NCBI RefSeq assembly: GCF_900205865.1
Contig: NZ_LT906662.1
Coordinates: forward strand, 2,431,411 to 2,495,410
Length of the DNA stretch: 64,000 nt
Direction of reading: 5' to 3'
Source: Thermoanaerobacterium sp. RBIITD
Lineage (GTDB): Bacteria; Bacillota; Thermoanaerobacteria; Thermoanaerobacterales; Thermoanaerobacteraceae
The number at the start of each line of letters is the position of its first letter. Position 1 is the first letter of the stretch. The translations under genes and the position numbers were made by a program. Below the pieces are notes generated by a model that worked only from the letters and a program-made list of their open reading frames with translations, ran no database searches and was not told where the DNA came from. Shown here piece after piece: positions 17,604 to 25,640 of the stretch.

Positions 17604-18296
17604 TTAATTTATGTCGACAATTTCTAAATGTTTTTCCTTGATCCCCTTTATGATCTCATCGAGAGCTTTTATCATTGTTTCCGGTGCTTCTTTGTCAGAT
17701 GCAATATTAGTGCTGCTATCATGGAATATTAGGATATGTCCGCCTTTTACTCTTTTTAAGATGTTATTTACTATTAAATCAGGGTCTTTAACCTTCCAAT
17801 CCCAGCTCATGTAGCTCCACAATATAATCTTAACACCGAGCTTTTTTGAATAACGGTATATAAATGTAGTAAATAATCCCCATGGCGGCCTGTAATATGA
17901 AGGGTATTTTCCGGTTATATTATATATAATTTCTATTGATCTTAATAATTCATTATAAGTCGCTTTCGGGCCCAAAAACCAATTCACATAATGCTTATAA
18001 CCATGTATTCCTATCTCATGTCCTTTATTAACTATCTCTCTAGCAAGGTCGGGATATTTTTCAACTTTATCAGCGAGTAAAAAAAAGCACGCCTTAACAT
18101 CATATTTATCAAGTAGTGAAAGCAAAATAGGTGTGTATTCTGGATCTGGACCATCATCAAAGGTTATTGTAATCCATGGGAGTTTTTTTTTGTTGTTGTA
18201 TATTACGTTATAATGAAATATACGCCCAAGAATTGTTGGTAACAATGCTACAAGTACAAGATATAATATGTAAATTTTAATCATGAATTCTATCAT
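17604..18296 (-). CDS. Polysaccharide deacetylase (NodB homology domain)
   Basis: 230-residue enzyme with one N-terminal membrane helix. NodB motifs are visible in order: TFDDGPDP (catalytic base and metal Asp), HGYKH (HxxxH metal ligands), YRPPWG, and ILIFHDS near the end. It probably removes acetyl groups from a cell-wall or exopolysaccharide sugar outside the membrane. GGGGGA lies 10 nt before ATG 18296; an internal Met at 18284 is the alternative start. Divergent from apbE, upstream in the operon with the YkoP-like gene. Confidence 0.9.
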   Translation of the reverse strand: MIEFMIKIYILYLVLVALLPTILGRIFHYNVIYNNKKKLPWITITFDDGPDPEYTPILLSLLDKYDVKACFFLLADKVEKYPDLAREIVNKGHEIGIHGYKHYVNWFLGPKATYNELLRSIEIIYNITGKYPSYYRPPWGLFTTFIYRYSKKLGVKIILWSYMSWDWKVKDPDLIVNNILKRVKGGHILIFHDSSTNIASDKEAPETMIKALDEIIKGIKEKHLEIVDIN

Positions 18297-18376
18297 GGCC
18301 TCAACTTCCCCCTTACAATAAAATTATATACGTAAATATGAAAACTTACAAGTGAATATATTAACAGTAGAGTTAG

Positions 18377-18405
18377 TTGAAGTGTAACTGAAAAACATTT
18401 ATAAT
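18377..18405 (+). promoter_or_regulatory. SigA-type promoter of apbE
   Basis: TTGAAG (18377-18382), 17-bp spacer, TATAAT (18400-18405), 48 bp before ATG. Confidence 0.65.
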
Positions 18406-18452
18406 AAAATATGTGATTTTATTATAGGACATTGAAGGGATTGTATAACTTT

Positions 18453-19502
18453 ATGAACCATATAACTGAAAAGTTTCTAGCAATTATGTTAATTTCAGTG
18501 ATTTCTTTTTCATTGATTGCTTGTGGAAATGATGATAAGCAATATACAAGAACGGATTTTATGATGGACACTGTGATGCAAGTTACAGCATATGGAAAGA
18601 ATGCTAAAAAAGCTGTTGATGAATCTATGAACAGAATAAAAGTGATAGATAATCAAATGAGCAGTCAAAAAGATGGAAGTGATATACAAAAAATAAATAA
18701 TAATTCTGGAAAAGATTTCGTAAAAGTGAATCCTGATACACTTTATGTCATAAAAACAGCATTGAAATATGGCAAAATTAGCGATGGGAATTTTGATATA
18801 ACAATTGCACCACTTGTAAATTTGTGGGGAATTGGCACAAAAAATGCCCATATTCCACCAGATAATCAGATTAAAGATGCCATGAAACTTATAAATTATA
18901 GAGATGTTTTATTGAATGAAAAAGATAACGAGGTAAAATTAAAACGCCCAGGTATGGCAATAGACTTAGGTGGTATTGCTAAAGGCTATACCGCTGATGA
19001 AATTGAAAACATAATGAAAAAATACGGCGTTAAACATGCTCTTTTAAACCTTGGTGGAAGCAGTGTTTATATGCTTGGGTCAAAACCAGATGGTTCAAAT
19101 TGGAATATTGGTATTCAGGATCCATTTGGCGATAAAGGGAAATATTTCGCAATAGTTTCTGGCAAAGATATGCTTATAGATACATCCGGTAATTATGAAA
19201 GATACTTTATTAAGGATGGTAAAAGATATCATCATATATTAAATCCTTATACAGGATATCCGGCAGAAAGCGGTGTTGTAAGTACGACCATAGTTTCTTC
19301 TAATATTAAATCTATCGATGCCGATGCATTATCTACGATAACATTTATTCTTGGCGTTGATAAAGGTATGAAGCTTATTGAGAGTATGCCTGGTGTTGAT
19401 GCTATTTTTGTTACACCAGATTATAAAGTGTATGCAACATCCGGACTCAAAGGGAAATTAAAAATAACAGATACGAGGTTTAAACTGTATGAAAATAGGT
19501 GA
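18453..19502 (+). CDS. apbE: FAD:protein FMN transferase (lipoprotein)
   Basis: 349-residue exported lipoprotein: a hydrophobic signal ending in the lipobox SLIACG, then the ApbE domain. Family motifs seen include MDTVMQVTAYG, the IDLGGIAKGYTADEIE region and HHILNPYTGYPA. ApbE attaches FMN covalently to a threonine of Rnf/Nqr-type subunits or other flavin acceptors outside the membrane. ATG 18453 is preferred because GAAGGGA lies 12 nt before it, too close to TTG 18441. It overlaps the NusG_II gene by 14 bp. No acceptor protein or Rnf gene is in the window. Confidence 0.93.
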   Translation: MNHITEKFLAIMLISVISFSLIACGNDDKQYTRTDFMMDTVMQVTAYGKNAKKAVDESMNRIKVIDNQMSSQKDGSDIQKINNNSGKDFVKVNPDTLYVIKTALKYGKISDGNFDITIAPLVNLWGIGTKNAHIPPDNQIKDAMKLINYRDVLLNEKDNEVKLKRPGMAIDLGGIAKGYTADEIENIMKKYGVKHALLNLGGSSVYMLGSKPDGSNWNIGIQDPFGDKGKYFAIVSGKDMLIDTSGNYERYFIKDGKRYHHILNPYTGYPAESGVVSTTIVSSNIKSIDADALSTITFILGVDKGMKLIESMPGVDAIFVTPDYKVYATSGLKGKLKITDTRFKLYENR

Positions 19503-19854
19503 TAAAATCTTAATAGGCGTATTGATTGTAACTTCAATCATTTCGGGATACTTCACATATTATAAGGCATTTAACAGGAATGGCAGCAAGGTAATAATAG
19601 AAGTAAACGGAACGAAATATCAAGAATTGTCACTTAACATCGATAAGACTATTACAATTCATAATGGCAAACACATAAATATAGTAGAAATAAAAAATGG
19701 AAGAGTTAGAATGGAGGAGGCTGATTGTCACGATCAAATCTGTGTTAAGACAGGATGGATTGATAAAGAAGGGCAGCAAATTGTATGTCTTCCAAACAGA
19801 GTTGTTGTCAGAGTTATAGGTAATAAAGGTGAAGTCGATGATGTAGTATATTAA
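19489..19854 (+). CDS. NusG domain II-containing membrane-anchored protein
   Basis: 121-residue protein with one N-terminal membrane helix and an extracytoplasmic NusG_II beta domain (MEEADCHDQICVKTGWI, then IVCLPNRVVVRV). Such proteins are commonly encoded next to ApbE, heptaprenyl diphosphate synthase component I or Rnf genes in anaerobic Firmicutes; their role is not established. The start overlaps apbE, so translation is likely coupled. A decayed second copy of the same domain is at 60677-60789. Confidence 0.85.
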   Translation: MKIGDKILIGVLIVTSIISGYFTYYKAFNRNGSKVIIEVNGTKYQELSLNIDKTITIHNGKHINIVEIKNGRVRMEEADCHDQICVKTGWIDKEGQQIVCLPNRVVVRVIGNKGEVDDVVY

Positions 19855-19883
19855 TAGCCGTAAGAATTTACGGCTATTTTTTC
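19855..19883. terminator. Bidirectional terminator between convergent genes
   Basis: TAGCCGTAA (19855-19863) and TTACGGCTA (19868-19876) form a perfect 9-bp stem with a GAAT loop, followed by six T on the plus strand. It serves the NusG_II gene, and the stop codon of the convergent PBP gene lies in the 3' arm. Confidence 0.85.
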
Positions 19884-21535
19884 ACTGAAATATATCTTAA
19901 TGTATTTGATAATATATCTTTTACAACAGGTGCTGCTATTTCTCCCCCCATATGTCCATTTTTAGTAGGGTTTCTTATCACGACAATAACTGCGACTTCA
20001 GGGTTATCTACAGGTGCAAATGCAGCAAAAGATGCAGTGTACTTTCCCGGCGAATAGTTTTCGGTTGTACCCGATTTTCCACCTACAGTAACACCTGGTA
20101 TCTGGCAGGCCTTACCAGTACCTTCATCGACAACTTTTTGAAGTAATGTTTTCATTGTATTAGATGTATCTTCTGATATAACTTGTCTTACAACCTGTGG
20201 CTTAAATTCTTTAATGACTTTATCATTATTTTTTACCTCTTTGACTATATTTGGTTTCATCAAATATCCGCCATTAATAGTTGCTGAAAAAGCATTTAGC
20301 ATTTGCAGTGGCGTCACAGCAATACCTTGTCCAAATGATATTGAAGCAAGGTCAACTGGTTGAACTTTACTCTCCTGTATAATCATCCCTGATGCTTCGC
20401 CTGGAAGAGGTATACCTGTTTCTTCACCAAATCCAAAAGAATGTATGTATTTATACAAGGTATTTAATCCAAGTCTTTCTACTATAATTTTCATAAAGAC
20501 AGTGTCGCTGGACATTTCAACTGCTTTTGCAAAATCTATACTACCGAGATTTGTCCAGCTATTTATTCTATGTCCTGCAACAATGTAATATCCAGGGTCA
20601 TAAAACTGCTCATTTGGGGTAACAACTGCTTGTTCAAGTGCAGCTGATGCAGTTACGACTTTAAATACAGATCCTGGTTCATATAATCCTGACACTGCAG
20701 GATTTGACCAAATATTATCAGAGCTGACTTTATATGGTTCATTTGGATTAAAATCTGGTTTGCTTGCCATTGCAAGTATATCTCCTGTTTTAGGATTTAT
20801 TACAATTGCAGTTATACCATTAGCAGGGCTATAATTTTCATAAGCTTTTTCAATGGCAGTCTCGGCATATCCTTGTATAACCGAATCAATAGTAAGAACA
20901 ACATCATTTCCCCTCTCTGGTTTATAAAGTTTTTCCGGAAGGCCAATAATATGTCCTACTTCATCGGTATTTGCGATTTCAAGACCAGGTATTCCCTTAA
21001 GATATTTTTCAAAGGAATATTCTAACCCATAAAGCCCATTGCCGTCTGAGCCAGTAAAACCCAGTGTCTGCGATAATAAGTTGTTATCAGGATAACTTCT
21101 GATGTTTGTATCATCTATGTATATGCCTGTTAAATTTAGTTTTTTAATCTTGTTTATGTTATCTAAAGGTACATTCTTCTTAAGCATCGCCCATTCAGAT
21201 GTTTTATTATTTAATATTTTATAAAGGTTATCCCTTTTCATATTTAATAATTTATATAATTCGTCAGTAACTTTATCAGGATGCTTTATGTTTTTTGGTG
21301 ATGCAAAGACATCACCACCAGGTACATTTGTAGCGAGGATATTTCCATTTGCATCATATATAATACCCCTTTGAGGTTTCAATATGATGTTTGATGTAGT
21401 CTGCCTCTTAACGGCCAACGAATACTTCGATGACATTATTACTTGTAACCATACAAGGCGTATTAAAATGAGGAATATCAGAACCAAAAAAATTAAAAGT
21501 ATAATTAAAATGCGCTTTTTATTCAATGATGACAA
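19874..21535 (-). CDS. Class B penicillin-binding protein, SpoVD/FtsI type
   Basis: 553-residue transpeptidase with one N-terminal membrane helix (about 8-30), a PBP dimerisation domain, and a transpeptidase domain. The acyl-enzyme Ser289 is in SVFK (SxxK), and KSGT is at 487-490. The second motif reads Ser-Ser-Asp (342-344) instead of the usual SxN. It has no PASTA domain. The start is TTG, with AAGGGGGA before it. It is the third gene behind Ku and ligase. Cortex synthesis (SpoVD role) is plausible, but a vegetative FtsI role cannot be excluded. Confidence 0.87.
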   Translation of the reverse strand: MSSLNKKRILIILLIFLVLIFLILIRLVWLQVIMSSKYSLAVKRQTTSNIILKPQRGIIYDANGNILATNVPGGDVFASPKNIKHPDKVTDELYKLLNMKRDNLYKILNNKTSEWAMLKKNVPLDNINKIKKLNLTGIYIDDTNIRSYPDNNLLSQTLGFTGSDGNGLYGLEYSFEKYLKGIPGLEIANTDEVGHIIGLPEKLYKPERGNDVVLTIDSVIQGYAETAIEKAYENYSPANGITAIVINPKTGDILAMASKPDFNPNEPYKVSSDNIWSNPAVSGLYEPGSVFKVVTASAALEQAVVTPNEQFYDPGYYIVAGHRINSWTNLGSIDFAKAVEMSSDTVFMKIIVERLGLNTLYKYIHSFGFGEETGIPLPGEASGMIIQESKVQPVDLASISFGQGIAVTPLQMLNAFSATINGGYLMKPNIVKEVKNNDKVIKEFKPQVVRQVISEDTSNTMKTLLQKVVDEGTGKACQIPGVTVGGKSGTTENYSPGKYTASFAAFAPVDNPEVAVIVVIRNPTKNGHMGGEIAAPVVKDILSNTLRYISVKK

Positions 21536-21602
21536 TTGAAAGTATCCCCCTTTTTAGATTATAACTTTATTTTAAAACAATGTAATACATATTTCAATTG
21601 GT

Positions 21603-22526
21603 TTATACAAAACTGCATTCTTCAGGCTTTACATCATATACAAACTCTATAAAAGAAGGTGCTCTCATTTTAAAGTTTTCTGACCATTCCATGAATTTTA
21701 CTTTACAAACAATGGCAGGCTTAATCCACTGTATATTTTTTTCTTTTAAATGATAAAAATCATTGTTGGTTTTAATATCATTTGCTACATCTATGAAAGC
21801 TTTAAGCTCGATTTGTGATATGCCTGATTCGACACTTCCAATTGGAACAATTTTATCATTTTCATCATAAAGACCAAGTATAAGTGATATTTTATCAGTC
21901 CGATATCCTAAAATGACAGCATTTATTGTTATGAAATGTTTTAATTTAAGCCATAATCGGCTTCTCTTTCCAATATAATATTTAGAATCTGCTTTTTTTG
22001 CCATTACACCTTCAAGACCTTGTCTACCCGTTTCATCAAAAAGAGCTTTTCCATGTTCATAGATAAAGTCAGATATTTTTATGATGTCACTTTCATTCAC
22101 AACTTTATCTAATATTCGTTTTCGTTCAATCAGCGGTAAACCTATTAATTCCTTTCCGTCCATATATAATATATCCCATGTTACAAACATGGCAGGCAAT
22201 GATTTGCTTAAAAGATCAATTTTCAGAGAATTTTGTTGATGCTTACGCGACATTATATTTCTGTAACTTGGTTTTCCATCCTTTAATACAATTAATTCCC
22301 CATCAAGTATCGCTTCATCAGAATTAATACATTTATTGAGTTTCATAAGGTCTGGAAACTGATGGCTTATATCAACAAGTCTTCTATCCTGCAATCGGGT
22401 TTTAGATGAAAGAAATGCGAGAGTCCTCGAACCATCCCACTTTATCTCATATATCCATTCAGAGCTATCAAATACATTTCCCGGTGATGCTAACATCGGT
22501 GATATTTTTTCTTCGATCATTGACAT
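21603..22526 (-). CDS. ATP-dependent DNA ligase of the NHEJ (LigD ligase domain) type
   Basis: 307-residue stand-alone ligase. Motif I EIKWDGSR places the AMP-accepting lysine at about residue 29; LDGELIVL, EGVMAKK and WLKLKH match later nucleotidyltransferase motifs, and an OB-fold C terminus ends the protein. Multi-domain LigD also carries polymerase/primase and nuclease domains; none is present here or nearby. It starts 6 bp after the Ku gene and so is co-transcribed with it, forming a minimal two-component double-strand-break repair system. Confidence 0.93.
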   Translation of the reverse strand: MSMIEEKISPMLASPGNVFDSSEWIYEIKWDGSRTLAFLSSKTRLQDRRLVDISHQFPDLMKLNKCINSDEAILDGELIVLKDGKPSYRNIMSRKHQQNSLKIDLLSKSLPAMFVTWDILYMDGKELIGLPLIERKRILDKVVNESDIIKISDFIYEHGKALFDETGRQGLEGVMAKKADSKYYIGKRSRLWLKLKHFITINAVILGYRTDKISLILGLYDENDKIVPIGSVESGISQIELKAFIDVANDIKTNNDFYHLKEKNIQWIKPAIVCKVKFMEWSENFKMRAPSFIEFVYDVKPEECSFV

Positions 22527-22532
22527 TATTTT

Positions 22533-23345
22533 TTATGCACCTTTCTTTTTACGTACTTTTTTAGAAGTTGTATCATTTTTCACAGAATCTATGCTGGCTT
22601 TTAATGCACTTACAAGGTCTAAAACATTTTCTACAGCCGGAGCTTTCTCTGGAATTTCTATCTTTTTATCCTGAATCCTTGATTCAATGACCTCTATTAT
22701 TGCTTTTCTATAATTGTCATCGTATTTTATTGGATCAAAATTAGCTGTCAGTGCATCAATAAGCTGTTTAGCCATTTTTATCTCATTTTCATGCAAATTG
22801 ACATCTCTTATAGGTGGCAGTTGTTCTGTATTTCTTATCTCATCGGGAAAATGCATTGTTTCAAGTACCATGTATTTATCATTATAAACTCTAATACATG
22901 CTAGATCTTGCTTTGCCCTTATTACGACCCTTGCAATTGCTACACGATTAGTTTCTTTCATCGAATCTCTCAACAAAACATATGGTTTTGCTCCAATGTC
23001 TTCGGGTGCAATATAGTATGTTTTATCATAATAAATAGGGTCTATCTTATCTATATCTGTAAAGTCGAGGATATCAATGCTTTTTACTGTCGACATAGGA
23101 ATCCTTTCTAAATCTTCGTCATCTATGATAACATACTTTCCAGGTTCATATTCATAACCTCTAACAATTTCTTCATCTGATATTTGCCTATTGCAAACAG
23201 GACAAATCTTTTCATATTTTATAGGTGATTTACATTCTTTGTGCAGCTGTTTAAAATGTATAGTATGGTCTTCTGTTGCTGCATAAAGCTTTATAGGTAT
23301 ACTTACAAGGCCAAAACTTATAGCACCTTTCCACATTGAGCGCAT
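22533..23345 (-). CDS. ku: Non-homologous end-joining protein Ku
   Basis: 270-residue bacterial Ku, which binds DNA double-strand ends as a dimer and recruits the ligase encoded just downstream. The N terminus MRSMWKGAISFGLVSIPIKL is diagnostic. Cysteines in HKECKSPIKYEKICPVCNRQ are conserved in the family. The C terminus is short and lysine-rich (TTSKKVRKKKGA), as in other Firmicutes. In Bacillus, Ku/LigD are forespore-expressed; linkage here to a sporulation-type PBP gene agrees with that, but no SigG-type promoter was clear. Confidence 0.96.
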   Translation of the reverse strand: MRSMWKGAISFGLVSIPIKLYAATEDHTIHFKQLHKECKSPIKYEKICPVCNRQISDEEIVRGYEYEPGKYVIIDDEDLERIPMSTVKSIDILDFTDIDKIDPIYYDKTYYIAPEDIGAKPYVLLRDSMKETNRVAIARVVIRAKQDLACIRVYNDKYMVLETMHFPDEIRNTEQLPPIRDVNLHENEIKMAKQLIDALTANFDPIKYDDNYRKAIIEVIESRIQDKKIEIPEKAPAVENVLDLVSALKASIDSVKNDTTSKKVRKKKGA

Positions 23346-23523
23346 AATACTACAACTCCTTATAAATAATTTTTATTATTCATATTATATCCACATATTA
23401 TAGAAAACTTCTGGAAATAAATAGAATTCGGTTGACATTAAGATATAACGATTGTATAATATTAAATAATTATTAAAATAATAAATTTTTTATTAAATTT
23501 ATTAAAAAATTATTAAATGCCTA

Positions 23524-23620
23524 ATCGAAATGAACGGGGGATTTTTTAGGGGTGAATCCGCATTGCGGTAGGGTTACTCTTTACCGAACCCGACAACTAA
23601 CCTCGTAGGCGGAAAGAGAG
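23524..23620 (+). promoter_or_regulatory. c-di-AMP (ydaO/yuaA) riboswitch
   Basis: The stretch contains the conserved core blocks in order: GGGGGATTTTTTAGGGGTGAAT, TCCGC, GGTAGGGTTACTCTTTACCGAACCCG and CAACTAACCTCGTAGGCGGAAAG. It lies directly before a cell-wall hydrolase gene, the commonest target of this class. The 3' edge runs into the ribosome-binding site AGAGAGG (23615-23621), so control may act on translation. Known members switch genes off when c-di-AMP is high. Confidence 0.92.
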
Positions 23621-23630
23621 GATGAATCTA

Positions 23631-24314
23631 TTGAATCACAAAAAGTTAGTCGCATCAGTTGTTATATCAATAACACTTATGCAATCACCAAGTGTTTTTG
23701 CAATGGAAGTACTAAAATATGGTTCAAGAGGACAGGCAGTGTATAATTTACAAGAGCAATTAAATAGACTTGGTTTTAGCACAGGTGGTATTGATGGAAT
23801 CTTCGGCAGTGCTACGAAGAATGCCGTAATGTCTTTACAACGTAAATATGGACTTGCTGTTGATGGCATAGTAGGTGCTGCGACAGAGGCAGCAATTCAA
23901 AGAGCGGCAGGAAGCGGAAGTGCTACATCAAGAGGCTCCTATGAGCGTACATCAAATTATGACATTGTAAGTATAGCAAAACAGTATTTGGGAACTCCAT
24001 ACGTATATGGCGGAACAACGCCATCAGGTTTTGATTGTTCCGGTTTTGTGCAGTATGTGTACAAAAAAGCAGGGAAGAGCATTGGCAGAACAACATATGA
24101 CCAATATGATGGTGGAAGGGCAGTAAGTTTATCAAATTTACAACCGGGCGATATAGTATTTTTCTCAACATCTGGCAATGGTCCGACACATGAAGGAATA
24201 TACATAGGTGATAACCGCATAATACATATGAGCGATTCGAGAAAGCAGGCAGCATATGATGATTTTAGCGGTTGGTTTAGACAATATTATATAGGTGCCA
24301 GAAGATATTATTAA
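23631..24314 (+). CDS. NlpC/P60 cell-wall hydrolase with peptidoglycan-binding domain
   Basis: Secreted endopeptidase that cleaves peptidoglycan stem peptides. In order: signal peptide (VASVVISITLMQSPSVFA), a PG_binding_1 domain (LKYGSRGQAVYNLQEQLNRL), a short Ser/Gly linker, and an NlpC/P60 domain. The catalytic Cys is in FDCSGFVQ, the His in THEGIYIG, and the third polar residue is in RIIHMS. TTG 23631 is preferred because the RBS AGAGAGG (23615-23621) is 9 nt before it but abuts ATG 23622. Its expression should follow c-di-AMP through the riboswitch. Confidence 0.93.
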   Translation: MNHKKLVASVVISITLMQSPSVFAMEVLKYGSRGQAVYNLQEQLNRLGFSTGGIDGIFGSATKNAVMSLQRKYGLAVDGIVGAATEAAIQRAAGSGSATSRGSYERTSNYDIVSIAKQYLGTPYVYGGTTPSGFDCSGFVQYVYKKAGKSIGRTTYDQYDGGRAVSLSNLQPGDIVFFSTSGNGPTHEGIYIGDNRIIHMSDSRKQAAYDDFSGWFRQYYIGARRYY

Positions 24315-24327
24315 GAATAAGAAGATT

Positions 24328-24371
24328 GCATGTATGTGTACCGTTAATAGTACATATACATGCTTTTTTTC
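24328..24371 (+). terminator. Rho-independent terminator after the NlpC/P60 gene
   Basis: GCATGTATGTGTAC (24328-24341) pairs with GTACATATACATGC (24350-24363) with one wobble, followed by a T-run. Confidence 0.88.
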
Positions 24372-24556
24372 TTTGGAAAAATATTTAAGCTTAAATAAAA
24401 TCTTAATGGAAGTTCTATATAAATTTGCAGATACATTTACGATTTTCTTAAAATCTTTGCCGATTTGTTAAAAATCAATTTGTACTTTATATAAAGTCAA
24501 AAATTGTCGAACATATGTTTTTAATATAAAATTAAAGCACAGTGCAGCGCTGAAAG

Positions 24557-24590
24557 GGACCGGTCCTCACTATTTTGTGAGGTGTATTCC
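24557..24590 (+). promoter_or_regulatory. Hairpin sequestering the sigma-factor ribosome-binding site
   Basis: CCTCAC (24565-24570) pairs with GTGAGG (24577-24582) over a TATTTT loop. GAGGTG (24579-24584) is the RBS for ATG 24591, so the hairpin hides it. The 5' arm overlaps a GGACCGGTCC palindrome (24557-24566) that could form a competing fold. Ligand or trigger unknown. Confidence 0.45.
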
Positions 24591-25160
24591 ATGAGAAGTT
24601 ATAATGAACTGTGCTTTAAGGCAAAAAATGGCGATGAAACATCAACTGAGGAGATTTTAGAAAGGTTTAATCCGCTTTTAATTTCACTTGCAAAAAGATT
24701 TCCATACGACGATTTTAATGATATGCTTCAAGACGGAAGAGAGGTTTTGTTAAGGGCAATTAAAGAATTTGATGTGAATAAGGGGAAGGAATTCATAGGT
24801 TTTGCCAATATGCGTCTTAATTATTTCTTCATTGGAAGATATAGAAAGAGAAATTTAAATTTATCATTAAATGTTAAAGCAGGTGACGATGATGAAGATG
24901 AGATAATTGACTTAATCGAAAGCAGAAATTTGTCGCCCGAGGATGAATTTTTCCAAAATAATTTAGATGAAAAATTAAAAAATGCATTCAAGAAATTAAC
25001 GGAAAAACAAAAGAATATAATAGAATTATATTTTTTTGAAAATAGATCAATGGCAGACATAGCAAGAGAAATGGGGATAGGCTATCAAAGCATTGTTAAA
25101 TTAAAAAATCGCGGTATAGATAGATTAAGATTTGAAATAAAAAATGATATAATAATTTAA
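24591..25160 (+). CDS. Sigma-70 family RNA polymerase sigma factor
   Basis: 189-residue small sigma factor. Region 2 is recognisable (FPYDDFNDMLQDGREVLLRA and the FANMRLNYFFIGRYRKR segment) and region 4 has the helix-turn-helix NRSMADIAREMGIGYQSIVK. A short acidic linker joins them. ATG 24591 follows GAGGTG at good spacing; an in-frame GTG at 24582 overlaps that RBS. There is no anti-sigma gene next to it. The target genes are unknown; it resembles sporulation/stress-type sigma factors only in general layout. Confidence 0.82.
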   Translation: MRSYNELCFKAKNGDETSTEEILERFNPLLISLAKRFPYDDFNDMLQDGREVLLRAIKEFDVNKGKEFIGFANMRLNYFFIGRYRKRNLNLSLNVKAGDDDEDEIIDLIESRNLSPEDEFFQNNLDEKLKNAFKKLTEKQKNIIELYFFENRSMADIAREMGIGYQSIVKLKNRGIDRLRFEIKNDIII

Positions 25161-25188
25161 TAAACATTATGAAAGGATGATTGTAATT

Positions 25189-25611
25189 ATGGCCGCAATA
25201 AATAAAGGAATTGATGAAGAAATTTTTAATAGTATATTAGAGGTAAATAAAAGCACCAGCTACCACAGATTAATTGATATGAACATTACAGAATTAGGGA
25301 TGGGACAATCCATAATGGAAGTAAAAATTACTGATAAGCACTTAAATCCACTTGGTATAGCCCATGGTGGTGTATTATTTTCTATTATGGATACAGCTAT
25401 GGGAATGGCTGCAAGGACACTTGGGAAAAACATAGTTACACTTGAGATGAATATAAATTTTATTAAACCTGTTATGAATAACGATACAATAAAGGCGATC
25501 GGAAAAGTAGTCCATACTGGTAAGTCAACGACTATTGCAGTATGTGATGCATATAATCAAGAAGGAAAATTAGCTGCGACGGCGAGGGAGACTTTCTATA
25601 ATATAAAATGA
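25189..25611 (+). CDS. PaaI-type hotdog thioesterase
   Basis: 140-residue hotdog-fold protein. The central motif PLGIAHGGVLFSIMDTAMG carries the His-Gly-Gly and downstream Asp characteristic of PaaI/4HBT thioesterases that hydrolyse acyl- or aryl-CoA thioesters. The C-terminal strands (GKSTTIAVCDAYNQEGKLAA) complete the fold. ATG 25189 is chosen; ATG 25177 directly abuts the RBS AAAGG. It follows the sigma-factor gene by 28 bp and may be co-transcribed. Substrate unknown. Confidence 0.85.
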   Translation: MAAINKGIDEEIFNSILEVNKSTSYHRLIDMNITELGMGQSIMEVKITDKHLNPLGIAHGGVLFSIMDTAMGMAARTLGKNIVTLEMNINFIKPVMNNDTIKAIGKVVHTGKSTTIAVCDAYNQEGKLAATARETFYNIK

Positions 25612-25613
25612 AT

Positions 25614-25640
25614 AAAGAGGCCAAAGCGGCCTCTTTTTCT
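25614..25640. terminator. Bidirectional terminator
   Basis: GAGGCC and GGCCTC form a strong stem around AAAGC with flanking A- and T-runs, lying between the convergent thioesterase and response-regulator genes. Confidence 0.9.

Noticed and set aside
23346-23460. SigG-type forespore promoter before ku
   Set aside because: A TATAAT-like box is present on the minus strand, but no convincing SigG -35/-10 pair could be read.
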